Shown here: in pieces, positions 1-12,802 of the stretch
Numbering within the stretch: the first letter of the stretch is position 1
Layout: every line of letters starts with the position of its first letter
Assembly: GCA_003254905.1 (NCBI GenBank)
Contig: QANU01086265.1
Location: forward strand, 464,818-528,817
Reading direction: 5' to 3'
Source: Nissolia schottii
Taxonomy: Eukaryota; Streptophyta; Magnoliopsida; Fabales; Fabaceae
Length of the DNA: 64,000 nt
Notes under the pieces: model-generated
Database searches by the model: none
Seen by the model: only the letters and a program-made list of their open reading frames with translations
What the model was told of the DNA's origin: nothing
Program-made: the position numbers and the translations under genes

Positions 1-916
1 AAAACTAAGGTTATGATTATTCATACAACACATTTATATTATTCTTTGTGGAATGATATGTAATTATAATGATTTCTCAACTAACATTTGGTTAGTTTAC
101 GTAGTTCTGTTCTTTCCCTTAAGCAAATTAAAACAGGAAACAATAATTTTTTTTTATTGTTTTCAATAATTTAATAGAAAATACAAGAAGATGAAATGAA
201 ATGAAAACTTAATAGATAGCAGATATCAGTTGCAATAAAAAAATTATGGTGAAGTGCAATTTTAACAAACCCTAAGGATAATTTGTGCTATTATTAGTGT
301 TATCATAAAAGAAAAGTTTTCATCATTCATAGGTTTTTTTTCTCTCGATAATTTTATTCCACTGAAAAAGGAACAAAGATCGTCACTACAATGACCCCTC
401 AAACTATCGCAAAACATGGCAAGGTAAAGAAGGTTTTCCTAAAAACCTCTAGACAAAACCTAGTGAAAGAAATATGTATTCTTCTTTTCTTTTTTCATTT
501 TTTTTTAAGAAAAGAGTACAAATCAATCCGCAAGAAATTCATTACATCATATAAACAGAGTAAGCGAACTACTTCATAAATTAACCTACTGAGTAAGCGA
601 ACTCCGAAAATTATGTCTGGGTGATGGGCAAATATCTCAAGCATATAGTCAAGCTCTTAAGCTCTTGTAAAAAGTAGAATTTAGAGAGATCTTCCTTTAT
701 CAAAGCTTATCATGAGCATCTCAATATAGATGAAGGCATAGAAGCCACTCAAATTTCATTCACTTCACTTAGTTTATTGTTATACAAGACTTGTGTGTAT
801 ACACACATATATAAAGGTAGTGATTTTACTAAGATAGGTGATTATATACGAGAGTAGTGAGAGAAATAAATCTTAGCCATTAATTTTTTTATAAATGGTC
901 AAAATTAAAAGTTATG

Positions 917-961
<45 letters not shown>

Positions 962-1517
962 CAAGAACATGAATTAAAAACAAATACCACCATCTTTAAT
1001 GAGCACCAAAGCATGACAAACACGATGAGACTGCTTCTGAACTTCATTTATAAATGATGGAACAATAAGAACATGAATAGCGTTACAAGCTAGTTTGAAG
1101 GAGTATGTAACAATTACTTTTCGCTATTTAACGTACTATAGATCCGATTTGATTTAGCTTAGTATTTGAAAAAGTTTGTGCATGTATATGCAAAAGATTG
1201 TGCAGTTAATGTCACTGTGCAGACCATGTGTTGACAACATTTGGGTTATATACCTAGCATTACTCAACATTTATTCATATACAGCAACTAAGATGTCCAA
1301 TTTATGAGATAAATCATAGTAGATACACGTATAAAAGACTTGAAAATAAAAAATAACTCATTTTATTTAGATATAATTATTTGTCTGATAATCAGAATTA
1401 ACTTATATTCTTAAAAACTTCTTTATAAACAACATTAGTAATGTATGCATAATTGTTGGAATTCTTATGATATTAAATTCTTGAGTCCCATGCAATGTGT
1501 GGCTCTATATAACTATT
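1..1517. other. AT-rich intergenic DNA, no gene seen
   Basis: I see no coding region with recognisable family resemblance here. The short open frames are low-complexity. The stretch carries a long TA microsatellite at about 921-957 and otherwise unremarkable AT-rich sequence. Confidence 0.6.
921..957. repeat. (TA)n microsatellite
   Basis: An uninterrupted TA dinucleotide run of about 36 bases. Similar runs occur at about 23,811-23,835, 30,581-30,619, 32,121-32,163, 42,611-42,646, 46,885-46,912 and 48,391-48,410. Confidence 0.95.
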
Positions 1518-1538
1518 CATAAGCTTCACTTTTTTTTT

Positions 1539-1725
1539 AAACCAAGGAGGGATGATCCAAGTGGTGAGCGGCATGATATCGCTTAAGTAAGGTTCCGAGT
1601 TCGAGACCTTGTGTACAAAGTTATTCCCGCTGGGAGACTCACTCGCCATAGTCAGGTGCACGACCCGGGTTGACCCGGATTAGTTGAAGCTAAGTCCAGG
1701 ATACTGGGCAGGCAACCTAAAAAAA
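1539..1725 (+). mobile_element. tRNA-derived SINE with target-site duplications
   Basis: SINEs are short non-autonomous retroposons transcribed by RNA polymerase III and mobilised by LINE machinery. The left part carries an A-box-like block (CCAAGTGGTGAGC, 1557-1569) and a B-box (GTTCCGAGTTCGAGACC, 1592-1608) at tRNA-like spacing. A non-tRNA body follows and the element ends in CCTAAAAAAA. It is flanked by near-identical direct repeats: CATAAGCTTCACTTTTTTTT at 1518-1538 and CATAAGCTTAACTTTTTTT at 1726-1744, with one mismatch. The length (~187 bp) is usual for plant tRNA SINEs. The subfamily was not determined. Confidence 0.85.
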
Positions 1726-1744
1726 CATAAGCTTAACTTTTTTT

Positions 1745-2234
1745 AAAAAAAAAATCAACCCACCCATTAATAGCTGTCTTTTTCTAGTAAACAAACTCAT
1801 GTAATTAGGCGGTCTACTGGAATATAATTGAAGACAAAAAAAATCTTGTTTTAGTAAAATTGAAAATACTTATGCAACGGCAAGCAAAGAGACATTTTTC
1901 TAGTTAAGCAAAAGTAAAAAAAGGGTGAAAGTTGATTTATATTATTAGTGGAAACTGGACATAAGTGCAACCCATTTCCATTAATGTTGTAAATTGAATT
2001 CATGCACATTATAGCATTTTGACTTCCTCTTCGGTTCCTCTGAGTATTTCTCTCATTCCTCGCCTATTTAGCATCTTCACGCATTGCTATTATGTGCATA
2101 GGATTACAGATTGAGTGAAAAAAAAAATTCTAAAATGAAACACAAACAAATAAATTGAATGAGTCACTAATTTAGCAGAAAAAATGCAAAATTATGTAAA
2201 ATTAAAAGTGTCAAAGTGTATCTGATGGATAGGG
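1745..2234. other. AT-rich intergenic DNA, no gene seen
   Basis: Nothing recognisable lies between the SINE and the minus-strand exon-like piece ending near 2,235. Confidence 0.5.
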
Positions 2235-3000
2235 CTACTGTTTCAGTAGCTGAAGCATCTCTTCATGCTTGGAGTACAATCTTTGGAGCCACTTCTCTTT
2301 GTTGCACAATTTCTTGTTAAACAAAGCCAATATAGAATAAATATTTTACTATAGATATCCCAGTTATCCTTTGTTTTAACAAAACCCACAATGGCCAATT
2401 ACCCATAGATCCCTTTGTTTTCTTTTTCTTTCAAATAGCAAGAGCATAAAGCAAGAGAAATCTTCTCACTGTGGTACCAAACCTCTAAAGACTTTTTTCT
2501 CTTCATAAATCAAAGAGGGATAAACTAATATCAAGAACATACTTGACTATCTTCATCTCTACTATGAGCTCAGCTAGCATTGTCTGAATCCCATAGTTCT
2601 TTATCTCTTCTTATCATGCTCATAATCTGTCAAATGGTTTGGGCATCATCAAGAGAGAAAGCAGAACAACATGAACATTTCATGGACACAGCATTTTAAC
2701 ACAGAACCCAATTCATTGTTAAGAAAAGTTCAATCTTTTTTTTTTATTTACACAAAAACTCATGATACCCAATTACTCGTAGAGATTAAAATCTCAATAT
2801 TTTCTCAAATTTCAAAATTTTAAAATAGGAAGGAAAAAAAAAAGTAGAAAAGTTGAGGAAAAAAACCTGTGTTAGTTGTTGGCGGAGAGTAAAAGCAGTG
2901 TCGATGTTGTTGTCGGCGCCTCTGCTTCTCCTATCCCTTGCAACTCCTCCTCCGGATCCTCCCACCGGCAACCTTTTGTCTTGAATTCACCGTTACCCAT
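2235..3000 (-). CDS. Possible two-exon remnant of an unrecognised minus-strand gene
   Basis: Two exon-like pieces point to a minus-strand gene or gene remnant. At 2,235-2,314 the minus strand reads KEKWLQRLYSKHEEMLQLLK followed by Q and TAG. That is charged, helix-forming and coding-like in composition, and looks like a protein C terminus. At 2,873-3,000 a GC-richer block begins with ATGGGTAACGG and ends in CAACTAACACAG before GTTTTT, which fits a first exon with a GT donor. I could not join the two in one frame: one frame of the first block stops after about 42 codons, and another (containing RDRRSRGADNNIDTAFTLRQ) lacks an ATG. I do not recognise the family. It may be a decayed pseudogene. 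Confidence 0.25.
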
Positions 3001-4779
3001 GTTGTGCACTTTGGTATATTTGCACCTTCAAACCTAGCAGACACAAAGGTATTGTCGCACCTTCAAACCTATGCACGGGATTACCTAATTCGAATATAAT
3101 GTATATTGATATAGAAAATAATGCATACGACTTCAAAATAAATTTTAATCATATTGTGGAATTAGAAAATTAAAAAGATAAAATATTTTTTCTAGATAAA
3201 AGATAAAACAAATTTGTTATAATTTTTGTAATTTATTACAACAATGATCATTGTTGTAATAAATTAGTGTTTTAATGAGTTTACCTATTTAATGCCCACC
3301 ATTCTAATGCATAATAGAAGTGGTGGGCTTGAGTTCACCTAACAAGATAAACTAGGATAGTGTCAAGAGCATACAAATTTGATGTTGCAATAGCATACCC
3401 AAATAATAGATTCTCAATCCATGGAATAAAAATGCTAAATAAATTAGATGGATTTGGTTAATCGCTTGTGCACACTCGTTTAAGTGTAAAATGGGGATCC
3501 GTGCGTGAGTGAGTATTCGTAGTGAGTCTAAATGTATTTAATACGAGGTATATGTATGGGTGAATGAAATTGAATGTACATGTAACACTACTGAGCTCTT
3601 CCATTTGAATTTTGGAACAACTTTATAATAGTTTGGTTGGTTGCTGTTGATATGTCTTCCATTTAAAAAAATAAATAAATTATAAAGCTCTTTTGTCATT
3701 ATTTTGAATTTTGGTGTCTATTGATGTACCTACATGTATATTGTCATATGCTTTATACCCCAGAATGAACAACCAGGGTTGCCTCTACTACTTACAATTT
3801 CATCTAATTAATTTTTTTCCTCTACTACTTACAATTTCATCTAATTAATTTTTTTTTAATACATAACTTTTAAAATAGTCAATATACATGATTTGATTAG
3901 AGAAGTGCAAAACAATTTTTCATTATTAATGGATAACAATTAAAATTTTTAAAATTAGTAGTATTTTAAGATTAAATTTAAAATATTAGAATTGATAGTT
4001 TTAGAGTAAAGAGTATGACTATAGACCGAATTTATTTAGAATGCAACGTATTTTTGTTTCTTATTTACATTAGATCTAATATATTAATTTTGTTTTATAA
4101 GTGCCATTAAATTTCTTTATAAATGAAATTTTGTTTATTGTAAAAATAAAATTAAATCTAAAACGTATTGGAAAGTAGAGCAAACTAAATTAGATTTGGA
4201 GAAGGGTGGCAATAGTAATACTCCTTTTATTCTCGAATAATTATCCATCTTCCTATTTTAATATTTTCATGAATAATTATTCACTTTTTAAATTTAGACA
4301 ATATTAGTTATTATTTTTTTCTACCACCTCTCTATTAAATAAATTTAGTAAATGAGAGAGAAAAGATAAATAAAGATATTAAATATAAATAACTTTATAA
4401 AATGCATTTTTTTAATTATTTTCTTAATATCGTATATAATTCAGAAAGTAAAAATTTATTCGAAAACGGAGTGAGCATTAACAATGAGCCAAAACTCGTA
4501 GAAAAAGTGAGAGAGTAATTGTAGTCTATCAGATGATAGTTGCAGGTAATTTAATAGATTTGACTATTAGTAATGTGAAATGTGAGTGAATAAGTGATGA
4601 CTGTCAAGCATGCACAGAGACAGAGAGAGAGAGAAAGGGAAAGGTGGAAGAGGAACCGTAGAGGTGGGTTCTAAAAAAGAAGGAATGATAAAATAAAAAT
4701 TATGTATTTAAAGATACAATAGTAATTTTAGTTACCTTTAATTTCTTTTTTAAAATTTAGGATTTAAAAATAAGGGATG
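3001..4779. other. AT-rich intergenic DNA, no gene seen
   Basis: No coding signal. A short direct repeat (GCACCTTCAAACCT) occurs twice at about 3,023-3,075. Another direct repeat with CTCTACTACTTACAATTTCA lies at about 3,784-3,850. Confidence 0.5.
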
Positions 4780-5540
4780 TTTTTTTGGGTAAATTCAGGG
4801 TGTTTATTGTCGACAACAATAATCAATTCCCTCGAAGATCCAACTTACACTATTTGTGAGTAATTCATATAGGAAACGAAGTTACCTGAACATGAGTAAC
4901 GTGTTGAGGAATGCGTCTTGACAGAAGCCCTAACATCTGGGTGGAAGCTCCAAGCGTGTTCCTTGAGAGAGAGATCAGCGGCAGCGTGCACCTGCAGAGG
5001 CACTTCGACGCTCAAATAAGCACAGGTGTTAAGTGAGTATTCTAAAGTGGGAATGAGTGATACCTGGTGATTTAAACTCATGTGCTTTTATAGGTGAGAT
5101 AGGATGGTTATATAGAGATAGAGCGAGGGGAATTCGTATAACGACTTCCCCAGCTTATCTTTCCCGCTTATCTAGGAGTTGGTTACTCGTTCCGCTAATT
5201 ACAGGAGGAGAATGCGTCGCTTCCTTCTTTAGCCCTGTTAGGCCGAATCGGGCTCGAGGTCTTGTGCTTGCAACCTTCTCCTTTTCTAGGAGTCGTTGAG
5301 CTTTCCTCTTGAGCCGACAAGTGCGAGCATGTGAGGAGAGCTCCCACTACTCCTTAATGGGATAAAGCCCTTTGAGTCCCTTAGGCAAGGTGAGCTCTTC
5401 CCACTTCTTAATAGGTCAGAGCTCTCCAAACCCTTAGTCTCTAGTCCATAGCATGATCAAGAGAAGAGGTGAACTACCACCACGCCATAGCTCGTGGTTA
5501 AAAATAGGTAGTTGCTTAAATATCTCATGTGGTAAATATC
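4780..5540. other. GC-richer block, possible LTR or retroelement fragment
   Basis: Base composition jumps from very AT-rich to near-balanced. The block holds a TATA-like CTATAAAAG on the minus strand at about 5,086-5,094 and several CTCTTCCCAC/GAGCTCTCC-type blocks (5,330-5,430) resembling plant LTR U3/R sequence. I found no TG...CA ends with matching target duplications. Its frames show no family resemblance, so I do not call a gene. Confidence 0.3.
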
Positions 5541-6465
5541 TCTCCATATTACTTAATTTATCCAATTTTTTTTATCATTTTTACAACTAAGTTCATCAAA
5601 TTTTGTTATCATTTCATGTTTTATATGATTGTAATAAACTTTTTATTAGTCAAATTATTGAAAGAGCCAACTTAGAAGAGATTTAGAGATTTGCAAATTA
5701 TTTAGCTTATGATACACCTCTCTACAAATATTGTATTAAAAAATATTAATTTATCACATTAGATTATATAATTCATCAATATGCCATATTAGATCATGAA
5801 ATAATAATAAAATTTGATGAATTTAGTTGTAAAAATTATAAAAATGAATAAATTAAGTAACATATGATATTTATCCTATTGGGTATTTGAGAAACCACCT
5901 TAAAAATAAAGGAGGTTCATCATCAAAAATGGGGAACATTTCAAAATAAACAAACAAGGGAGGTTAGTGTAATAATTTTAAATTAATTGAGGTACGTGTA
6001 TTCTTGCAAATTAGATGGGGAGTAAGTCTAATATCAAAGAATCTCACGAGAGATTGGTGTAATTAACTCATAAAACTATTATATTGTTTACAACTCGTCT
6101 AAACAAGAGAAATGATAAGAAGAGAATAATTTAATTTGTCATCATAACATTATTCTAGCATAGATGTACTTAGATTTATGTTTTCTCATGTTAAAAATAA
6201 GCATGTTTAATCATACTAGGATAAAGAAAAACATAAAATTCTTGAACAAATAAACTCTCTTTAAATTAATAAATAAAATTCAATTTAAATATTTGTGTAT
6301 TTCTCATTCTTTCTTCTTAAGATGACTAAATATGATTATTTTCATTTATTCCCGCTATGCTTGCATGTCACGTCAGTTGATGATAGGATAGAACCGAATG
6401 TAATCTTGATAATATAATTGTTCACTTATTTTATTTTAAAATATGCAATGATTTTTTTCATGAAA
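5541..6465. other. AT-rich intergenic DNA upstream of the MES remnant
   Basis: I looked here for the missing first part of the esterase gene (lid region and nucleophile-elbow G-H-S-x-G-G) and found none in any frame. Confidence 0.5.
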
Positions 6466-7694
6466 ACGAAAAAGGAATCTAAGGGAAAAATAGTGCTGGA
6501 CAATCACTATACTTACGTCGAAGGGCCCAACAAAACCCCCACCACATTCGCGTTTGGACCTCACTATCTTGCATCTCAAGTGTATCAGCGTAGCCCACAT
6601 CAGGTACTTCAAACTATCCCACCATCACCACCAAATAAAATGTAATAATAGACTTGCTAATTGCACTCCAACACGAAGGTAATGACTAAAAAACTTAAGT
6701 GTGGTCGAAGAAATTAAAAAAAAAAATTATGATTCTATTTTTATAATGTAATAAAACGTGGAATTTTATAACAAATAGTCATATAAAGGGAAGATTTATT
6801 AAAAAAATTAAAAAAAACAACGATATAAATTGTCATAAAAAGTAGTGATTTATCCAAAAAAATGAGGAAATTACACTTGAATGTGGAGAAAAAATAATTT
6901 AATATCAAAATGTGAAAATTTTATAAAAATTAACAAAATGTAATAATTTTTTGTAAATCACTGCATTTTATAGCGATTTATGCCGTTGTTATTTTTTTTA
7001 ATAAATTGTCACTTTTGTGGCATTTATCCCGTTGTTTTTATTTATTTTTTATTATTTTTTTACAAAATTCTTAAAACAAGAGACTAAAACTAAGGGGGAT
7101 ACGCAAACCAACTTGAACCTTTATATCTTGTTTACTAGCATACTTGTTCATTTATTTGTCCATAATGCACAAAGAGGTGAAGTGGTGATGTATGCTATAC
7201 CTACTTAAACTAAGAGTTGTGACATGATGGTAATTCACATTATCCCTTAACTATGTTGGTTGAGTTTGATCTTCATTCATAAAAATGAAAATATATCTTG
7301 TAACCAACATTATATTACTTTATGTGAGTTGTCAGCGATGAATATCTTGAATACACCCAAAATACTATCCTACCAATTAATTCAGTTCAATTTGCAATTG
7401 CTACTATAGGACTTTGATCTAGCAACAACATTGGCGAGACCATCGAGACTTTTCAGCGATAAAGACAAGACAAAAGCATTAACCATCTGTCACACTAGAT
7501 ACTGTTCCATGAGCAGTGTCTTTTTCATTTCTCAAAATGATCATGTTTTGTTCCCAGAATTTCAACGGTGGATGATTGCCCACAATCCCCCCAGTCGTGT
7601 GGTCGAGATTTCTGGATCAGATCACATGGTCATGATGTCCAAGCCCATAGATCTTTCTCTTCATTTTCATAACATTGTTGCCCATTATAATTAA
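6466..7694 (+). pseudogene. Methylesterase (MES, alpha/beta-hydrolase) 5'-truncated pseudogene
   Basis: Plant MES proteins hydrolyse methyl esters of hormones such as salicylate, jasmonate and auxin, using a Ser-Asp-His triad. Two exons of the C-terminal half are visible. The first, ending at 6,603, reads DNHYTYVEGPNKTPTTFAFG then PHYLASQVYQRSPHQ. The second, 7,410-7,694, starts DFDLATTLARPSRLFSDKD. It contains VFFISQNDHVLFPEFQRWMI, whose D is the expected catalytic Asp, and GSDHMVMMSKP, which holds the catalytic His. It ends at TAA. The intron 6,604-7,409 has a CAG|GTACTT donor and a CTATAG|GAC acceptor, with phase 0 on both sides, so this is a genomic rather than processed copy. The N-terminal ~140 residues, including the nucleophile Ser exon, are absent upstream, so the copy cannot be catalytic. 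Family identity is firm; the subfamily is not. Confidence 0.8.
6800..7003. repeat. Inverted repeat (MITE-like) inside the MES intron
   Basis: The left arm at about 6,813-6,850 (ACAACGATATAAATTGTC...) pairs with a right arm at about 6,955-6,995 whose reverse complement reads ACAACGGCATAAATCGCT. About 36 bases per arm match with a few mismatches, around a spacer of roughly 100 bases. A further partial copy of the right-arm motif (GGCATTTATCCCGTTG) follows at about 7,019-7,034. It fits a degenerate fold-back element within the intron. Confidence 0.6.
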
Positions 7695-8250
7695 ATTAAA
7701 TGCCGCCGATTCCTTCTTACGTGGAGAGACTGTATATTCGGTTAGTACTGTCCCAGCCAAAAATAATATGGAGCGTTACACTCTACAACCACTCATGTTG
7801 ACAAATTGTTATGAGAATTATTATTCACTTGTTTGCGGGAAAAGAAACGTGAAGTGCTTCTATTGTTAGTGGTACAGCATTGTTGAGGCGACATCATGAT
7901 TTCCAAACTAAAATATCCATGAAATTGGCCAGCATTCATGGAGGAAAATTAATGTCAACTGCAGAACAGAACATTTTCAGCCTTATATATTAGCAATGTT
8001 TTAAAAAATCCATCATAAATAGTAAACATTTCATCGCTACCACTATCTATATATTGGTTGTTGAAGTATTTTAATGTGTTATGCCCCCATCTCATTTTTC
8101 AACCTTGAATGTTAAACAGATATATATTGACCTGTATTCCCGGATCATAGTAGTCAAACTTCATGGGAATGGCCATCAATATTATTTTAAAACAGTCTCA
8201 AAACTTGGACCCAAATAGATTCATCCTTCTTAAACACTCCATCCATTAAG
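7695..8250. other. Intergenic DNA, former 3' flank of the MES remnant
   Basis: The stretch just after the stop may be old 3' UTR. No further gene is visible. Confidence 0.4.
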
Positions 8251-8660
8251 GCTGCGTTTAGTTGTTAAAACAATACTAAAATACATAAAGATAGAGACAT
8301 GAGACATACAAATTAATCTTATATTCTATTTGGTAATAGTGTACACGATACACTTATTTATATCTATCTCTTGTTTGCTTTAATAGAGACAAGACAGAAA
8401 ATACACTCCAAATGACTTAAAATACTCTTATTGTATTAACTTAATAGAAAACATTATAAAAAACACATTATCTTACTTTTTGAGGTTGTGCCCTTGTGTT
8501 TTGTCCTAGTGTCCTAGCAAAACAGAGATACAAAAAAAATACGAAAATATACAAATTTTCTTTCCTGAGACACAAATTTTTGTGTTTGCCTTAGTAAACA
8601 AACAAATTTTTTGTCCATGTGTCTCAATATTTTTGTCTTGTCTCAATAAACAAAAGTTGT
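8251..8660 (+). mobile_element. MITE family A, copy 1
   Basis: About 410 bp beginning GCTGCGTTTAGTTGTTAAAA and ending GTCTTGTCTCAATAAACAAAAG. The ends are inverted repeats of each other (CTGCGTTTG... against the complement of ...CAAATGC-like ends in copy 2). A second copy in the same orientation lies at 41,610-42,011 and aligns along nearly its whole length, sharing CAAATGACTTAAAATACTCT. It is non-coding. TIR shape and size fit a hAT-like MITE, but I could not confirm 8-bp target duplications. Confidence 0.7.
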
Positions 8661-8663
8661 CTA

Positions 8664-10189
8664 ATTGTTTATAGCACCATTCTTATGTTGTATATATCAA
8701 CATGTGTTATAGATAATTTGGCATCCCCGGGGAAGGACCAAATTTTGATTAATACGTATATACTTATGAAACACATTTATTTAAGTGCTCCATGAGCATT
8801 TATAATCATTGGTTTTAAATTTAGAAGGCTTAAAAAATATATAAATAAATTAATAATCAATGGTTGTGGATAAAATGCGTGCTCCATAAGCGCCTATGTA
8901 TTTCTCTTAAGTTTCACGTTCTTAATATTTACTCCTTCAGTCCATTTTTATATATTGCATTTTATTCAAACTTTGTCCAAAATGAATTGTCATTTGATTT
9001 GATTAAGGAAATATTAATTACTGTATTTTTAACTATGCCCTTATTTATTATGAACTTTTTACTGTTGTATTAATTGTATTGCAATTTTTCATGAGAATAA
9101 TTTAATCTAAGCACTTCATAGTTTCTTTAAGTATGTGTAATTTTTTTTTAATTTGTATATATTTGTCAAAAGTGACACACATATAAAAGTGTTCAAAGGA
9201 AGTATTTTAACTAGTCTAAGTTCCAAAATATGCTTTCTTTTTTATAAGATTAAACAAACTATCTATCACATAAAGGAAATTTAATTCTTACCAAAGAAAG
9301 GAACTTTAATTAATTTAGGGTTTGGCCAAACATCCTTAAATATGACAGAGAGCATTTGTTTTTTTTCTAAATTAAAAAATTTTACAATATTGTATCGTTT
9401 GCAAATTAAACAAGTTTGCATTATCTTTATCGAATTGCATTGTGTGCTCTTATATGTCAACTTAAAAGTGATTTAATCTGCTACTAGTCAACTTTATACT
9501 TCGGTCATATTTACAAATAATGTCGGAATAATATTAAATTATTAATCCCTGCTTGTCGGGGAATCTTATAATGGGCATTATAGTATTTGATGCGTTAGGC
9601 TGAAATTATAATTAATACCACAATTGCAACTAGAAAATAAGTGAAGAAATGTTTTTTTTTTAGTTGACAAATCTTCACGTTTCTTCATTCATTATCACTA
9701 AAATTGCAAATGAAAATAAATAAAATTAATTTGCTTATACCTCCACACTTTAACACTTTGTTGGGATGGTGGAGATCAGAAAATGAGAGGAAAAAATGGA
9801 AATAATGAAAATAGAAGGAAAGAAAATGAAGAGAAAATGTAATGTTTGGATAAAATAAAAAATAAAAAAAATGAAAAGTATGTAAAATTATATATATATA
9901 TATTCTTATTATAAAATAAAGTGAAAATATGTAATATTTATTAAGTGTTTAAATAATTTTTGTTAGATTGATGAATAAATAGTATAGTTTATCAATATTT
10001 AAAACTGCCTCATGTTTGTGCTGTATTATATATACTTGTTTATATCATAAAATAAGTTTACTTTATCAAATATATACATTTTGAAGTTTGTCCCATGCAC
10101 TAGTACATTGTGTGGTTTTTTTTTAGAAGAATAATATTGTCATTCAAGCACTTTCTTGCACCGATGAGTAATTTTCTTCACAGGGAAGG
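8664..10189. other. AT-rich intergenic DNA with a small MITE
   Basis: At about 8,786-8,896 a small inverted-repeat element carries GTGCTCCATGAGCATTTATA at its left and a related GTGCTCCATAAGCGCC near its right. It resembles the element in the kinesin intron at 57,290-57,458. A purine-rich block (about 9,770-9,840) looks like the end of another MITE. No gene is seen. Confidence 0.45.
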
Positions 10190-10457
10190 AGAAAAGAAAT
10201 TTATATGGATAATTATTCTTACACACCCACCCTATTTTATAAAACACTCAGCTGAGTCAGCAAAGTGCTTACTCTAACGAACCATGTTCCTTCTTTGAGA
10301 TAACCGCCTCTTTCATCTCTTTGCATTTTTTCACTCTTTGCGTCTTGCTCTGATTTTGCTCTGCGTTTTCTTGTTCATTTGCTCTTCGATATAGTTGTTG
10401 CTCTTAATCTTGTTCATTTTTCATCTCTCCGTTTTCTTCTTTGTTCATTTTTCATCT

Positions 10458-12767
10458 ATGTTCTGCGTCATGGAGCCGTCGACGCTGAATCCCGTAAATT
10501 TATTTGGCAAAAAGCCCTCGTTCATGGAGTTTTTGTTGGATAGTTTCAACTATGCTACGGCAGCGCCACCCCAACCCACATTGTTGGAAGGTAATTATAA
10601 TACATGTCGGTTGTGTCTAAAGATAATAAACCAAGGTTGTGTCAAAAGATCAATAACGGTTGTGTATGAAGATAAACAACAGTTAGGTCTAACGTAAAAT
10701 GAAGGTTAGGTCTCTTATAATAAGATGGTTGTGTTTTATATAACACGATGGTTGTGTCTAAAATTCAATAATGGTTAGGTCTCTTATAACACAGTCGTTC
10801 TGTCTTACTTCACAAAAAGTGTGGTACGTGGCCCCAGCATTCCAACTCAAGGTACCACTGACATTAACAATGAAGAGATTGTTTTAGCAACATATGACGA
10901 GAATACAGCTATGATGGTGTCAAACATTGAAGAACCTGAAGGTATTTTAATGAATGAATTAAATAAAGTTATGTTTTACAAAGTTGATAAGTTAGGTCTA
11001 TAATTGAATAATGGTTAGGTCTACAATTGAATAATGGTTAGGTCTCTTACAACACAGTTATTGTGTCTTACTTCACAGAGAGTGTGGTAAGTGGCCCTAT
11101 CATTCCAACTCAAGTAACCACTAATGTTAATAACAGAGAGATTGTTTTAACAACATATGACGAGAATGCAGGGACAATGTTGTCAAACTTTGAAGAACCT
11201 AAAGGTATTTTAATGAATGAATTAAATAAAGTTTAATTGATTATATTAACTACTGTTAGGTCTTTTTTGAATTACACGTTAAACTTTGAATTATTGTAAG
11301 ATAAACAACGGTTAGGTCTAAATAAAATGAAGGTTAAGTCTCTTATAATAAGATGGTTCTGTCTTATATAACACAATGGTTGTGTCTATAATTCATATGC
11401 ATTTTATTTGATATGCCTTTTTTTTTATGTCTGTATATAGGTGAATCAAGTACAAATATTATTATCCCAACTATTGGTATGCAATTTGAGTCCGTTGAGG
11501 ATGTTCATGATTTTTATAAAGACTATGCAACTAGCGTGGAATTTGAGTGCAATATTAGAAACATAAAAACTGATGAATTTGGGGTTCCATGGTGCCGTAT
11601 AATTATGTGTGTTAGGGAGGACAAGAGTCAATCGAAGATACCACCATCAGAGAGGACGAACCCTTCTATTGCTGCAAATTGCAAGATCAAGATCATTACA
11701 TCAAAGAACACTGACGGGGCTTGGGTGATCAACAAAGTTGTTTTGGAGCACTCTTATGCAACAAGTCCATCAAAATCAAGACACTTTACGTCCAGGAGAT
11801 TCATACCAATGTTTGCAAAAATGAGGATTGAGGTGGATGATAGTGTAGGGGTACGAACATACAAGACTTATAACTCTTTATTACATGAAGTTGGTGGAAC
11901 AGAAAATATTACATTCGCAAAGAGGGATGTGAGGAATTTCGTAAGGACAGAAGTTAGAGGTGTTGGGTCGGAAGGGGATGGGCAAGCCATGATCCAATAC
12001 TTTCATAGGATGCAAGCTCAAAATGGCAACTTTTACTATGAAATCCTAAATGATGATGAGAGGCGAATCACCCATGCTTTTTGGTTGATGCTAGAAGTCG
12101 AGCGGCGTATAAATATTTTGGAAACGTGATCTTGTTTGACACGACATGCTTGACCAACATGTACAGTACATTATTACTTACATGATCTAACTACTTTTAT
12201 ATTTGAGACCTAAAAATGCTATATGTGACCTAACCACATAATACATTAGACACAACTTTATGTGATTATAAACCTAACTTATTTTACCAAACCTGAACTA
12301 ACCATGTTATTGTAGTAGACATAACCGCAATTATAATTTTACTTATAGGTACAATATACCTGTTGCATGTTTTGTTGGTGTTAATCATCATGGGAATTCT
12401 GTTTTGCTTAGGTGTGGGTTGCTTGCATCTAAAGAGAAAGAATCTTTTGTTTTGCTATTTCAATGTTTCTTAAGATGCATGAAGGGGAAGGCACCATTGA
12501 GAATCATAACAGACTATTGCATGTCAATAAAGCATGGAATTGAAGTAGTATTCCCCACAACTCGTCATCGTTGGTGTATTTGGTACATATTGAAGAAAGT
12601 TCCAGACAAGTTAAAGGTACATAGTATCTAAGCATCAAGGAGGACATTAACAAGGTTGTTTACAACACACTTACTGTTGAAGAGTTTGAGAGGGAATAGA
12701 ATGTGCTTGTCGACAAATATAGTCTTCAAAATAATGCATCGATTTCAAGTATGGTTAGGTTCTTCTG

Positions 12768-12802
<35 letters not shown>

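Noticed and set aside
5057..5299. 80-codon + frame in the GC-richer block
   Set aside because: No family resemblance; the block looks like LTR-type non-coding sequence and an opposite-strand frame is equally open.
4780..5540. A further solo LTR
   Set aside because: Composition fits, but no TG...CA termini with a matching 5-bp duplication could be found, so it is listed only as a possible fragment.
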